This document shows positions 1 to 11,339 of a DNA stretch of 64,000 nucleotides, piece by piece. Source of the stretch: Ectocarpus siliculosus. Taxonomy: Eukaryota; Sar; Phaeophyceae; Ectocarpales; Ectocarpaceae. The stretch is taken from positions 3,711,774-3,775,773 of the forward strand of contig FN649740.1 in the NCBI GenBank assembly GCA_000310025.1, read 5' to 3'. Both the position numbers and the translations under genes were made by a program. A model generated the notes under the pieces. The model saw only the letters and a list, made by a program, of their open reading frames with translations. It did no database searches and was not told where the DNA came from. The stretch's first letter is position 1. Each line of letters begins with the position of its first letter.

Positions 1-479
1 TGCCCTAAAAGGATGTGGAAGCATCGTTGGTTAAGCCGCAAGCTTGGACGAAGAGGCAACGGGTTCGTTTCTTAACAGAGGCAGTCTCGTGCCGAAGACT
101 TGTCTTCCAAACACCCGGCCAATACCACCTCCGTGAACGAAGAGATAGAACTTTGTGACCACTACTGGCCACTGTGGAAGTATCACGTGCATGGTCGTCC
201 ACTTCTCGTCCGGAACAGGTACCCAACTTGTTGTGGCAGGTTGAAAGGTGGAGCCCCGACGTTTGCCGACATAGGTTGACAGGAGGAGTCCAAGGACCTT
301 TTCTGACAGGTTGACAGGTGGAACGCAGACCGTGCGCATGCATACCGTGGCTGGCGTATTCGACGGGACAACAAGTCAACACGCATGCTCGCACCATCAG
401 TTACGACATGCTTGTTTCGGCACGTGTGTAGGCTTCCCGCATAAATCATCATTTGTTTGGTGCATTCTCCGATTTGAAA
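1..479. other. No gene recognised
   Basis: Short overlapping frames on both strands show no family motif, no paired splice sites and no consistent coding bias. I see nothing that supports a gene here. Confidence 0.5.
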
Positions 480-1440
480 CTGTCTACTTTGAGTCCAAGA
501 TATCACACCCATATAAGAAACGACACCCCCCACAGAATACGACACCCCGGAGATAATTTTCGGCGTTTCTGACAAACCATGGATTTATCACCGGGGTTAC
601 ATAAGATAACACACCCCTGAGGTTATGCCACAGGCTCCTGCTTCTACCAGCGGGGTGATATGCATACAACATCTACCGCGTGGGCATGTGGGTATCTCAC
701 ACACACAACATCTGCGTAACTCTCTTTTGGTCGTACCCAATAGCAAGTTATGCAGGAGCCTACTTTTTGTGTGAGGGGGCAGGACGGATGGCGCACTCTG
801 TGGCCACCGAGTCATGTGCTCAGGAGTTTTGTCACCTCCGTTGAACTCCCTTTGTTTTACCACATTCCGCAGAACCACAAGTCATAAAGTGTTCGTACAG
901 GCATTGCTATCACCCCCCCGTAATACCAACCAAGTGTGCGGCAGCAGCGGTTCAACTCTACAAGAAGTGTTGCAACATCTCCTTTTTATCACACCCTCCC
1001 ATTATTACACCCCAAACATACCCTGTGGGTATTCGGACGTGCTATCACACCCCCTTTTTGTCAACCCCCCTCATTTATCACACCCCAAACACACCCTGTG
1101 CGTGTTCGGACGTGCTATCACACACCTCGGTTCGGTTTCCTAGGGCTCCTTTTCTCGACCGGTCGGTGCGGTAGCTGTTCTTTTCTTTCTATCATTTTGT
1201 TTTGTTTCCCCGCGGCGTCGCATGTGCCGGGTTTTGCGACCACGGGCTCCCCACCCCCTCATTATCACACCCCAAACACACCCTGTGCGTGTTCGGACGC
1301 CCCCTGGTTAATCACACCCCCTTGGGAGTCCCTGCACTTTATCACCCGGTCTACATAAGATATCGCACCCCCCACAGGATACCACACCCGGTAAAAAAAG
1401 TTTTAAAGCCCAAAATGATATCACCGGGGTGTGTTATCTT
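480..1440. repeat. Field of degenerate CACACCCC-type motifs
   Basis: The motif TATCACACCCC and near variants recur many times over about 960 bp. A longer unit, CACCCCAAACACACCCTGTG followed by a CGTGTTCGGACG-like stretch, appears near 1008, 1081 and 1267. The reverse-complement form (GGGGTGTGTTATC) also occurs near 1420, so the field is partly inverted. Open frames crossing it are low in complexity and I do not call them coding. One isolated motif of the same kind is seen near 37720. Confidence 0.65.
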
Positions 1441-1894
1441 GTGTCGTCTACGGTATCTACTGTGCATGGCTACGTATGCTATTTACTGTTCGACCTTTGT
1501 TTCTTCACCGAATCTCGTGGACCATGTGATTAATATCATGTACTGGAGTATGTAGATGCTCGATCCACGCATTAATACGCGTACCAACATTTTCGTGGGT
1601 CTCAACAACCGCGTAGTCGAGACAGGCCTTCTCTTGGCAATTGCTGGATGCACCTGTCATCTGTTGCTTTTTGATCATCGCTGATGTTCGTTCGTTCGGA
1701 CGTTTCATGTTTCTTGGTCAGGAAGGTCACTTTTCTCGCCGCAACTCGGTCCTCATTCTTGGCATGATACCACGAAGACCCACGGTACGGAGAAGATATG
1801 ACGTGATCACAGTCACTCAGAACGTTATACCTCGGTTGTGTGATTAGGGAGCAACCTACCAAGAATATCTCTTTGTGAGGAATGGCGTAATCGA
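1441..1894. other. No gene recognised
   Basis: Unique-looking sequence with short frames only. No domain, splice pair or repeat relation was found. Confidence 0.4.
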
Positions 1895-2356
1895 GACAGG
1901 GTTGTCTCTTTGCAATCGCTGTTCACCTGTGCTGTATTTGGTGAGCACTCGCGTTATCGAGACAACGTTGTCTCTTTGCAAATACTGTTGTTCACCGTTG
2001 TTGTACAGACAGCACTCCCGACAGCAGTATGCTGTAGTCGGCAAACATTCATGTTGGTAAAGTGTGGGACAGGGGGGAGGTTGATGCTGCTGCTGTAGTC
2101 GAATGTAGTGTGTGGGCGTGTAGTTCAATTTTGGGCACGCAAATGTGCTGCAGGGATTGTAGGTGTACCTCTTCGGGCTTGTACCCTTTGCACAGGATCC
2201 TATCATATATCGTAACGAGACTGACAAGCGAGTGCAATACCCGTGTGTGTTCTTTACATCATGTGATGGCTCTAGCTTTTTGTGACCACGGACCGAGTTT
2301 TGCTAGATTTTGGGATTTAATGTGAAGACAACAACAACAACAACAACAACAACAAC
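1895..2356 (+). mobile_element. Retroposon 3' fragment ending in an AAC tail (copy 1)
   Basis: The stretch ends in TTTAATGTGAAGAC followed by an AAC microsatellite at about 2319-2356. It is homologous over several hundred bases to the reverse complement of 30404-30770; both share the segments around GGTGTACCTCTTCGGGCTTG and GATTTTGGGAT. The tail is the same as that of the LINE copies at 5012-6865, 8818-9902 and 16257-16610, but the body upstream differs. This suggests a second, perhaps non-autonomous, family using the same 3' end. No protein domain is visible. Confidence 0.6.
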
Positions 2357-2694
2357 CGTTTACCCGCGACCGAGACAGGTTGTTTACTGTAGGTGACACA
2401 AAATACACTCCCACAGAATATCCACTTACCAAAATAAACACAAGACCCGTGTGATGTTTTCCATTTAGCCCTATAGAGTGAGCACCAATGTACGACACGG
2501 TCAAAGAAGATACCACACCCTACGCTGAGCCGCAAATACACATATCCACGGAGCCCTATCATACCGGTGCGTCAAGCCATGATCACGCACAAAGAGAACG
2601 CAAGCCTGTGCTAGCGCTATGGCAACCGACAATACTGTGGAGATGAACGAAGCACAAAAGACTGCTGGCTTCGTGGCTCAGACTCTGCGAGTCA
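2357..2694. other. Spacer, nothing recognised
   Basis: Short sequence between two element fragments, with no coding or structural signal that I can support. Confidence 0.4.
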
Positions 2695-3540
2695 GACTCC
2701 AGCGGCGGCGCCACGCCCAATTACGTCACATTTTTTTGTGGTCCCTGAGACTCGCGCAGCACCCACTGTACCTGCAAGGCCCAATATGATACTTGTTTTG
2801 AAGACGGTGATGTATCGACAGCATGGTGGCGACGTGCGGCCCATGTCATGCAACCTACAGGAGTACCTCCATCGCCTACGCCTGGTGTACCCGAAATCAG
2901 TCGACTGGGTGTACCTCTGTCCTGTTGTTTCGATAGTCAGGTGACGGCGATGGCAGTGGGGGCAACGGTGGTTCCTTCTTCTCCTTTGCGCGCTTATACC
3001 GTCAGCCCGACCTCTCCGAACAGCTCCACGATGTCGGCATATATACGACGCCGGGGTCATCGGCATACAGCGTCCCCCATATCACCCTCCACACTTGGTC
3101 AAGTGGTGTTCCCAGCCCCGCCCCCGTCTCCTACGCCAGGTGCACCAGGTTCTACAGAAAATCGTCATCGCTGAATCGAATGACATACCTCGATGACCGC
3201 CGCGAAGACGTTGAACAGCAGTGGGGACAGACAGAAAACACCGTCGCAAGAACTGTGACCCATAAACGGTACGATAGCTCTCCGTCGCCTGTGCGCACCC
3301 GGGCTCGCATTCTGTCGTGGAATTGGTGGATATCGGTGACCAATCTCTTCGGGAATCCCGGCCCTGGCCAGCACCTTCCGCAGCATCTCTCGGTCCACCA
3401 AATCACACCCCTTATTCAGGTCAACGAAGCACAAGTGGAGATGTATTTTCTTCTCGGCCCCAGGTCCTGGAGTCGGCGAACGATGAACAACAAGTCGATG
3501 GTGGATCGCCTAGGTCGGAACCTGCACTGTTAGCCCCGCA
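2695..3540 (-). mobile_element. LINE reverse transcriptase fragment (decayed)
   Basis: Read on the minus strand from about 3540 down, the sequence gives non-LTR reverse transcriptase landmarks in order: a FRPRRSTIDLLF-like block, CFVDLNKGCDLVDREML with the usual KAYD altered to KGCD, VLARAGIPEE, LSPLLFNVF, and a YADD box near 3060 read as YADDPGVV. The pieces lie in different frames, so the copy carries several frameshifts, and the part after YADD is shortened relative to the plus-strand copy at 5012-6865. Matches with that copy around the YADD box and the thumb region show one family. The clade is not assigned. No intact protein can come from this copy. Confidence 0.8.
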
Positions 3541-5011
3541 CTTGACCCCCAAAATTTATGCGCGTGGTCAGGCTGCTCGTCGAAAAATCACGAAAACAAA
3601 GTTTTTCCGCTTTTGGCTGAAGACGCCGAATCTTTTTTTGACTTGATTTAAAACAGTGGGAGGGAATCCCGGAATAATCCATGCCACCAACGAGCTGGCT
3701 CTTGCGGTTCAGTACACACCGGTGAACAGGACACATCTATGAACAAAACGGGTAGTATTTCAATCGGCGGAAAAAACCCCATCAAACCCTCTAAAAAAAA
3801 GTGATTTTTTTTCACCTACTGCCACGAACACGTGTGCAACTTATGCGCAAATCGCTTCCGATGGAAACATAGATATCGTGTTCACGGAGGTGACACAAGA
3901 AACCACTCCAGAATCCTTTGCGCAAACATCTCTCTCAAAACGGATCCTACGATGGGGTGGTTTTGGGAGACACACGAGTCCAAAAAGTCCCCCGCGTGCC
4001 AGGAAGAAAAAAAAAGTGTGGTGACCACGCAATCAGCCGATTCGGTAGCGACCGGCGGATCAAGGGCGCGGAAGCCCACTGCCGTCTACAGGGGGAGCAT
4101 ATACGGAGCGAGCTCTGGAGGGAGTGATGCTAGGGGCCTATCTGGAGTTTGGGAACGGGGGCGAAGCAGGAACGACAGTGGAAAAAACTCAAATGGTGTT
4201 TCTGAGACTGATTGTTTCGTGCGTTTTGGTTTTCGCTATGAACTAACTTTTCGGCAACAAGGTTGACTCCACCTTAGACGCTACACTGTAGCTCTTGGTG
4301 CCGTTGCTCCTCCATGAATATCAGTGGTTCTGTTTCTTTCCTCTTAATGTCTCTTCAACCCGTTGAAGGGGCCGGAAGGACGGCGACGGCTACTGTCCTT
4401 GTACCATGTTGTAAAAATCGAGGTACCTCTTCCTCGTCGCTGTTTGTTTTTCCGCTCATCTCTGACATTTGTGCGCAGGCCCAACGGGCCTGCCACAGCG
4501 CTACGGCAGCTGTCGCTACCGTTTCTGCACCATGACTAGCAGTGGTTTTTACTTTCCTTGCGTCGTCTGTTAAGCCCCGTAGACGGGCGGTAACGGGAGT
4601 GGCTGTTGCAAATCCGTTTGGTTGTGCATTGATTTTTGAATGAAATCGCTGCCTCATCCGTGTGCATGTGCACGCGTTCTTGAACTGATTTTTGAAGCAA
4701 CAATAGCGGCACGCTGTCCACAGGAAGGGTCACCCGCGCGCCCAGACAACATCACGATCAACTAAACTGTGTAGTTCGTATGCATACCCGTCGAGAGTTT
4801 GGGCTGGATTGGCGGCGCCAACCTGAAACACATCAGCAGCAAGCGGTGGAAAGATATCATGACATCCGGAAACGGCAAATAAATGCCACGAAATTCGCAC
4901 ACTCGTCTAACCAAGTCGTAAACCGTGGTCGAATCGTCCTTCTTCAAGAACAAGCCACTCAGAACATGAGAAACATCCACAGGCACAGTTGGGTTCAGGG
5001 GTGGTCTCAAG
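3541..5011. other. Intergenic; one stretch repeated near 29.5 kb
   Basis: No gene is supported. The block around 4835-4920 (gaaagatatcatg followed by similarly spaced matches) is homologous to 29530-29600, so it belongs to an interspersed repeat of unknown type. A minus-strand frame of about 80 residues covers the 4.76-5.01 kb part but matches nothing I recognise. Confidence 0.4.
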
Positions 5012-6865
5012 CAAATGCTATTCCTCGCCGAGGTCCTCGAGGTCGTCGTTATCCGTTTCAGCGAGGATGATGTTGTTCTGCCGAATCTGGTGTGCTTGGG
5101 GAAGACGGAAGCGGGGGGGGGGGAGGAGACACCGCTTTACCGAGTACGGTGGGCAGTACGGGGGATGCTGTATGCCGATGATGCCGGCGTCGTATGGAGG
5201 TCTGCAGAAGGACTGGCGAGAATGATGACCATCATCGTTGAGGTGTTCGGAGAGTTCGGGCTAACGGTTTCGGAGAAGAAGACGGAGACGCTCCTGATGC
5301 GCGCGAAGGACGAGTCGATTACAACATCACAGCTCCCCCCCGCCTCCACCGCTGACTATCGAAGCCGCGGGACAGAAATTCGTCCAGACGACCGAGTTCC
5401 GGTACCTCGGTGGCCTCGTCAACGAACATGGCGACCTCACCCGGGAGATCAACTACAGGAGCAGAGGAGCGTGGGCGTCCTTCAGGCGATATGGCCAGGA
5501 GCTCTTCGACAGACCAAAAGCGCCATTCCGACTCAAGATCCCCCTCCTACAGGCGGAGGCGATGGAGGCACTGCTGTACGACTGCATGACATGGTCACCA
5601 CTCAGCGGCCACTATCAGACGCTGCGGTCGACACACCACCGACTGCTCCTTCGAGTTATCGGGTACAAGCGCAAGCAAGACACCTACCGGCAGCTCTCTT
5701 ACGCCCAGACGCTGAAGAGGAAGTCACGATCCGACAACGACGCCAACTGTTCGCGGGAGCACTGGCAAGGCAGCCGGACGGGCGACTCCCGAAACGACTG
5801 ATGCTCGGCGAACTGGCGGAGGGGGAGAAGCCACGTAGGGGGGGGCACGAACAGAACTGGCCGAAGTGTGTGCTCGACGACCTGAAGGCATTCAGGGCCG
5901 ACCACGGATCTACGAAAACCGATCCATGTTGTCTCGGAATTCCCGTACCGAAAGACACGGCACCGAAGTCACGGTGGACGGAAGCCGCGAAGGTGGAGGG
6001 GGGAGTACCCTGGCATGCGGCGGTGCTGCAGGGAGCTGAGAGGTCCATGACCTCCTGGCACGAGAAGGAAGAAGAGGCCAGCCGACAACGAGCGCTCAAA
6101 CGAAACCACAAGCCAACAACCAATGGGGCGCGAGGGGGGCAGGAGACGGACGAGACGGCGAGAGAAGAAAGCAAACGAGAAGAGACGGACCGAGTGGCAC
6201 CATACGTGCCGGATTGAATTTCTTTTCGCCAATTCCCCCCCCCAAAACTGCACCATTGCACCAAACCCCCAGTGGTGATGACGTACCATTACAATGTATC
6301 GCTGGTTGGTGGCCATGTTTGCGTGTTTGCTTGTTCGTTAGTGGTCTCTCCACCGAGTGCCTGCTTCTGCCTCTTATTTCTTGTTATTTTCGGCCTGGTC
6401 CCTCTTTGTCCTCGCTCTTTTTCATTTTATTTTCATTTATTTTCTCTTTTTCTTACTGCTTCCTTTATATTTAATTTTTTCTCTTTTTTTCTCTCTTTTT
6501 TTCTCTCTTTTTCTCTCTTTTTCTGTGCCAGGTGGCCTTGTCTCTGCTTGCGTTGTGAAGTACCAAGATTGAACCAAGGGGGTGTACCTCTTTCTCTCCG
6601 GTCCATGATAGTGACTCCTAGTCTCAGTTGATACCTCGCATAGTGCGCAGAGGGAGTGGAGGACTCCAGAATATCTGTCGTTGATTTCTATTGACTTGCG
6701 GACCCCTCGGGGCCAGTTTATTTGAGAGTACCTTTCTAGGGTAAGTTAACCTGTGACCACGGGAATCGACCGCGTCGAGTGTTGGATCAGTACGGACATA
6801 CGAAGGTACTGGGTAGAGAGAGATCGGAACGGTTTTTAATGTGAAGACAACAACAACAACAACAA
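5012..6865 (+). mobile_element. 5'-truncated LINE with RT C-terminus and AAC tail
   Basis: A plus-strand non-LTR retrotransposon fragment of about 1.85 kb. It starts inside the reverse transcriptase: a pre-YADD block, MLYADDAGVVWRS near 5165, then GLTVSEKKTE in the palm/thumb. Downstream blocks include FRYLGGLVNEHGDLTREINY, RLLLRVIGYKR and ARQPDGRLPKRLMLGE, and a basic tail ends at the stop near 6217. A frame stays open from 5015 to 6217, but between about 5335 and 5730 the conserved residues lie in another frame, so there are at least two frameshifts. A pyrimidine-rich 3' UTR (6460-6530) and an AATGTGAAGAC plus AAC-repeat tail (6836-6865) follow. The copy at 8818-9902 is nearly identical over the shared part, so insertion was fairly recent. 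Confidence 0.85.
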
Positions 6866-7174
6866 TTCCTGCACATCGTCGTGCACCCGAGCTCGCCCCA
6901 CAACGTGGGCGCCCCCATCACCGTGCGCCGTGAACAGACGTGTCTGGATACGATCGACAACACGCGATAAACCCTGGTAGAAAAAGGTGAAGACATGATC
7001 GTGCTCGATCATGAACACACGAAAAACAATTGCAAACGTGCTGCCATGATCAATGTGCGTACCATCTGCAAACGCAGAACCCGCAAAAGCGAGCTTCATG
7101 CAGAGCTGGCACGCATAGCATATGGAGAGCCACATGCCCTCCGTTGACCTATGGCAGCCTCCCCAGGGTGTGAG
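6866..7174. other. Sequence between LINE and G-tract repeat
   Basis: No gene seen. Positions 7120-7190 resemble the start of the interspersed repeat found at 24715, 26485 and 28640 (CATATGCCCTCCGTTGACC-like block). Confidence 0.4.
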
Positions 7175-7301
7175 GTGGGGGCGGGGGGGGGGTACTCATA
7201 GTCGCGCATGCCGTAGTCGTTAGACCATTGACCACGCATCCCTACAAAGCCGGGACGGAGCACGCCGGGTTCTCACCGGACCAGGCTCTCACATCACCAA
7301 G
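7175..7301 (+). repeat. G-tract-headed tRNA-like repeat (copy 1)
   Basis: A G-run is followed by a tRNA-like segment: TAGTCGTTAGACCATTGACC resembles an A-box region, and CGGGTTCTCACCGG resembles a T-arm. Very similar segments lie at 45720-45835 and, more diverged, 44305-44430. In the 45.7-kb copy the segment runs straight into the body that here restarts only at 7958. The structure suggests a tRNA-derived SINE-like element, not a functional tRNA. Confidence 0.6.
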
Positions 7302-7957
7302 CGTTAACCCCTTTAGGGCTGGATCGCCTTTTGGGGACACTTTTTGTCCCCATCTTCTTCACCTGCTTTACCTCGCGAAGATTGGCATGATTGTCTCCTC
7401 CTTTGCACTACTCGACCAGGGGGGTGCCACGGTACACAGGGACGACTCTAGCCTAGTATGGATGCTTTGTAGAGTGGAGGAGTATGAGGGTAATGAACAG
7501 GTCGAATCGCGGGGCGATTACGCCGCCGGTTCAACAGCGAAGTTGCGCCGCGTCTGTTTACCCTTGGGTGGAAAGCGCTACTAAGGGCAAGCGCGGAAGA
7601 AGTACCTAGACCACCGTTGATAGGAGGCACCAAGCAACCCAGGGCTTGAGTTACTAGGTCTCGCTTTCCCTCTAGAGAAATATCTTGAAAACCTCCTTTT
7701 CGTGCCCCGTTTACCACGCTCCCGCTAGTTGCTGTCTATAATCCCTATCAAATGTCCCCTCGTGTCCCCTCGCATCGAGGGGACAATTGATAGGGACTAC
7801 TGTATAGACAAGAGACGGCTCAAGTGGCAAGGCAGCTTTGCACTTGCACCCAGGGATGGAACTGTCTGCATCATCCAATCAGCAGGCGTCGTTCGTTCTT
7901 TTTCTTAAATTTCAGAAATTTCGGAAGACCGCCGAATTTTCTGTGCGTGGTAAGGTG
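7302..7957. other. Probable insertion splitting a repeat copy
   Basis: Compared with the related copy at 45720-46400, about 650 bp are extra here, between the tRNA-like head and the body. The extra block contains the hairpin at 7733-7810. No protein-coding signal was recognised in it. Confidence 0.45.
7733..7810. repeat. Inverted repeat hairpin, about 30-bp arms
   Basis: The arm containing CCCTATCAAATGTCCCCTCG (7743-7762) pairs with CGAGGGGACAATTGATAGGG (7776-7795), with one mismatch and a 13-base spacer. The outer bases (TGTCTATA and TATAGACA) extend the pairing, with a small asymmetric bulge. It could be the core of a miniature inverted-repeat transposon or a cruciform-forming site. Confidence 0.75.
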
Positions 7958-8390
7958 GTTAAGCGCCGTGAGGTATTCGGCGAGTCGCATGAAGGATGCG
8001 CTGCATCCTGCTAAGGGTTTTCGGCATCTTTTGCTTACTTCCTTGCGTATGACAGCTGCGTATGACTTAATCATTCTCTGGCGCTTTCACTTCCAGAGAC
8101 AAGTTAGTTGTAACCAGGGTGTCACTGCCTCGAGGGTGCTTGACCAATTAACACAACGTGGTGCGATTATCCCCTTTGCGCGGAGTGAGGGTTCTCGACC
8201 CCGCACAACATGATCTACTCGACCACCATTCATGGTTACCGCAAAAAAACAAAAACAAAGGCAAAAAGAAACGGTAACCTGGTTGCCGAGCTCACGAAGT
8301 GATCGGCTTGTTTTACAACGTCGTTGCCAAGCGACGAAAACCCAACGCCGATGGCAGATACCGGGGGAGGGGGGATGAGGGGGGGGGATA
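7958..8390 (+). repeat. Interspersed repeat body (copy 1)
   Basis: Homologous over about 430 bp to 45845-46260: both contain GCCGTGAGGTA, TCGGCGAGTCGCATGAAG, CACTTCCAGAGACA, GGTAACCTGGTTGCCGAG and the 66-bp terminal unit TTTTACAACGTCGTTGCC. This copy has one terminal unit, the other has three in tandem. No coding potential was recognised. Confidence 0.7.
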
Positions 8391-8394
8391 GGCC

Positions 8395-8545
8395 CATAAG
8401 CCCCCATAACAATGGGCAGAGGGAGAGAGGAAGGAGGAACGTATGTTACGTTTAGACGTCAAGAGAAACTCCCGCATGGGAACGACAAGGGGGTAACATC
8501 AACATCTCCAACTACAATATCTGGGCCGCTAGCAGGCACGAGCAC
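8395..8545 (+). repeat. Interspersed repeat 'TATCTGGGCC' family (copy 1)
   Basis: Shares TTTAGACGTCAA, a GGGAACGACAAGGGGGTA-like block and ATCAACATCTCCAACTAC with copies near 24600, 26600 and 28770. All copies lie in the same orientation. The function is unknown; one copy abuts a Ty3 fossil, so it may be part of an LTR element. Confidence 0.5.
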
Positions 8546-8817
8546 AACATCGGCATCCGCAAACTCGATGACGAACATTGGCGACGAACAAAAAAGACGC
8601 TCATGGCATGACCAAGGCATGCAGTAACCATACTATGTTAATGCGCCACGTGGACATCGGCAAAAATGCCAACACTCAGAGAGAGTCCAAAACGAGCGAC
8701 TCGAAAACAAGCCTCACCCAGAAGCAAAGGGCACGTATACATATGCGCGCTACTATCAAATACGCTCCATTTGAAAGGTCATGTGCTCAGTAGACAACCG
8801 AGTCGTTAGCTGTGTCG

Positions 8818-9902
8818 TACATTGTTGTTGTTGTTGTTGTTGTTGTCTTCACATTAAAAACCGTTCCGATCTCTCTCTACCCAGTACCTTTGTATGTCCG
8901 TACTGATCCAACACTCGACGCGGTCGATTCCCGTGGTCACAGGTTAACTTACCCTAAAAAGGTACACTCAAATAAACTGGCCCCGTCCGCAAGTCAATAG
9001 AAATCAAGGACAGATATTCTGGGATCCTCCGCTCCCGCTTCGCGCTATGCGGGGTATCAACTGAGATTAGCAGTCACTATCTATCATGGGCCGGAGAGAA
9101 AGAGGTACATTCCCTTGGTTCAATCTTGGTACTTCACAACGCAAGCAGAGACAAGTCCATCTGGCACAGAAAAAGAGAGAAAAAAAGAGAGAAAAAAACA
9201 AGAGGACAAAGAGAAAAAAAAGGAGAAAAAATAAAAATGGAAACCGTAAGGAGAAGAGAAAATAAATGAAAATAAAATGAAAAAGGGCGAGGACAAAGAG
9301 GGACCAGGCCGAAAATAACAGGAAGTAAGAGGCAGAACAAGGCACACGGTGGAGAGACCATTAACGAACAAGCAAACACGCAAACATGGCCACCAACCAG
9401 CGATACATTGTAATGGTACGAAATCACTACTACTGGGGGGTTGGTGCAATGGTGCAGCGTTGGGGGGGGGGGAATTGGCGAAAAGAAATTCAATCCGGCA
9501 CGTGTCGTGCCACTCGGTCCGTCTCTTCTCGTTTGCTTTCTTCCCTCGCCGTCTCGTCCGTCTCCTGCCCCCCTCGCGCCCCATTGGTTGTTGGCTTGTG
9601 GTTTCGTTTGAGCGCTCGTTGTCGGCTGGCCTCTTCTTCCTTCTCGTGCCAGGAGGTCATGGACCTCTCAGCTCCCTGCAGCACCGCCGCATGCCAGGGT
9701 ACTCCCCCCTCCACCTTCGCGGCTTCCGTCCACCGTGACTTCGGTGCCGTGTCTTTCGGTACGGGAATTCCGAGACAACTTGGGTCGGTTTTCGTAGATC
9801 CGTGGTCAGCCCCGAAGGCCTTCAGGTCGTCGAGCACACACTTCGGCCAGTTCTGTTCGTGCCCCCCCCTACGTGGCTTCTCCCCCTCCGCCAGCTCCCC
9901 GC
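8818..9902 (-). mobile_element. 5'-truncated LINE (copy 2), minus strand
   Basis: Nearly identical to the 3' part of the plus-strand copy at 5012-6865, in opposite orientation. It starts 5' in the block encoding GELAEGEKPRRGGHEQNWPK (about 9900) and runs through the basic C-terminus, stop, pyrimidine-rich 3' UTR and the AATGTGAAGAC plus AAC tail (8822-8870). The open frame of about 140 codons keeps the family's C-terminal residues. It is too short to be autonomous, as expected for target-primed insertion of an incomplete copy. Confidence 0.85.
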
Positions 9903-10302
9903 ATAGACTGTGTAGTACGAGAGTATCGTGAATGATCATGGTGTCCTTGCCAAGTCGCAGGAAAGATTTTCACACCCACCACGATCACAAAGTTGCGGAT
10001 TCACGACATTGCAGCAATCAGGACAATAGAGAATATGTAAGGCAATACGCATAACATCTCAGTTCGACTTCGCAAGTGCATTTTTTTCCCCGAAAATAGT
10101 ATCCGTGGTCGGTAGCCTAACAACTAGAGCCAGTTCAAGGTAACCAAGGTACGACCCCTAATATATCACTGAAAAATCACGACTCAACTCGTAAAGTAAA
10201 CTTTGTCAACAACTCAACAACACCAAAGCGTACAACGTGTACTGCACACAGTACACGCAGCCGACGACTACGTGCACCACACTGGCAGCTCAGGCGAACG
10301 AT
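9903..10302. other. Intergenic, nothing recognised
   Basis: Short frames only. No repeat relation or splice-supported exon was found. Confidence 0.4.
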
Positions 10303-10620
10303 GATAGTATAGCCCATCAGCTGGAGGAGCGGTGCCAGCATATGTATGCATTCACAGCAGCAGCAAAGTCGGAACATATGCGTATGAGAGCGGAGGAAAA
10401 CTAGGCCGGAAAAAAATGGTGTCATCAAAGGCCTCTCAGGGAGCTACTTCTATCCGTTCTGCCGCTGCCCACAAGCTGCCACAGACGATCCTAAGCATAT
10501 GCACCACTAGCCCTGCTGACACTGATTCTTGGAAGCTCTCAACTTTGCTCTCCCTGTACGAATTGGTCTTAAAACATAAGCGAACTTGTTTTCGACAACG
10601 CTTGAAGTTGGAGCCTTGAG
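10303..10620 (+). repeat. Repeat unit, member of an inverted set
   Basis: 10303-10430 is the reverse complement of about 12145-12285 (AGCCCATCAGCTGGAG and TGAATGCATTCA-type blocks). 10437-10575 is the reverse complement of 10680-10820 (TATCCGTTCTGCCGC, CACAAGCTGC). The set forms nested inverted repeats and looks like decayed copies of one element. Confidence 0.6.
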
Positions 10621-10674
10621 CCAGAAAAGTTCAGCCAAGCCACACCCAAATCTGCTACTGGCATAAAAACACGC

Positions 10675-10960
10675 TCAAGCACATATTAGGACCATTTTAC
10701 CGAGAACGAGGAAAGTCGAGAGCTCCCGAGAATCAGCGTGAGCAGGGCTAGCGGCGCATATGCCCAGCATCGCCTGTAGCAGCTTGTGGGTGGCGGCAGA
10801 ACGGATAGACAGCTCCAAGAACTGTGCCCGGCGCAGCTGCGGCTTGCTGTGTGCGTCGTGTAAGTCTCTCTTGTCGAAAAAAAGTTCTTGTCCTTTATTT
10901 TTCAAGCACGCAACGAGCTTTTGGTTGCGTTGTGTTGGCACGCTATTTCACGTCAAACTA
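10675..10960 (-). repeat. Second, inverted copy of the 10.4-kb repeat
   Basis: Reverse complement of 10437-10575 with scattered substitutions, separated by about 100 bp. The pair could fold into a hairpin of about 140-bp arms. No reading frame is conserved between the copies in a way that suggests coding. Confidence 0.6.
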
Positions 10961-11335
10961 TGTCCAAGAGTGCCGATACGGCGTTTGCAATCTCTTGACC
11001 GCAACACAGTAGATCGGGATGCGGGTTCGTGGGTTGTGTGCACAAAACCCAAAGGAAGAGATCACTCGGTTCGTATTTTTAGCTCAATCAAGGGAGACAA
11101 AACGAACAATTGGCTAGTCCCTTCTAAAATCCAGAAATAACCACATGTTCTCGGTATTCCCGGGTGCGGACAAAAAATCGCAACAATGATTCTTAGAATG
11201 ATCTTTAGACAGGTGTTGTAAAGTTTTTTTTCGTCCAATATCTGGCGCCGCTTGCTTACTTCTCTTCGGTGCACACACTTTTGCCGCGTATGTTACACTC
11301 TCAGCGTACTTGGCACTACAACTAGATAGACGCAC
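10961..11335. other. Intergenic, nothing recognised
   Basis: No gene, structural RNA or repeat relation found. Confidence 0.4.
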
Positions 11336-11339
11336 CGTC

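Noticed and set aside
5015-6217. A 400-codon plus-strand protein gene.
   Set aside because: It is a LINE fragment; the middle of the frame is out of register with the conserved residues.
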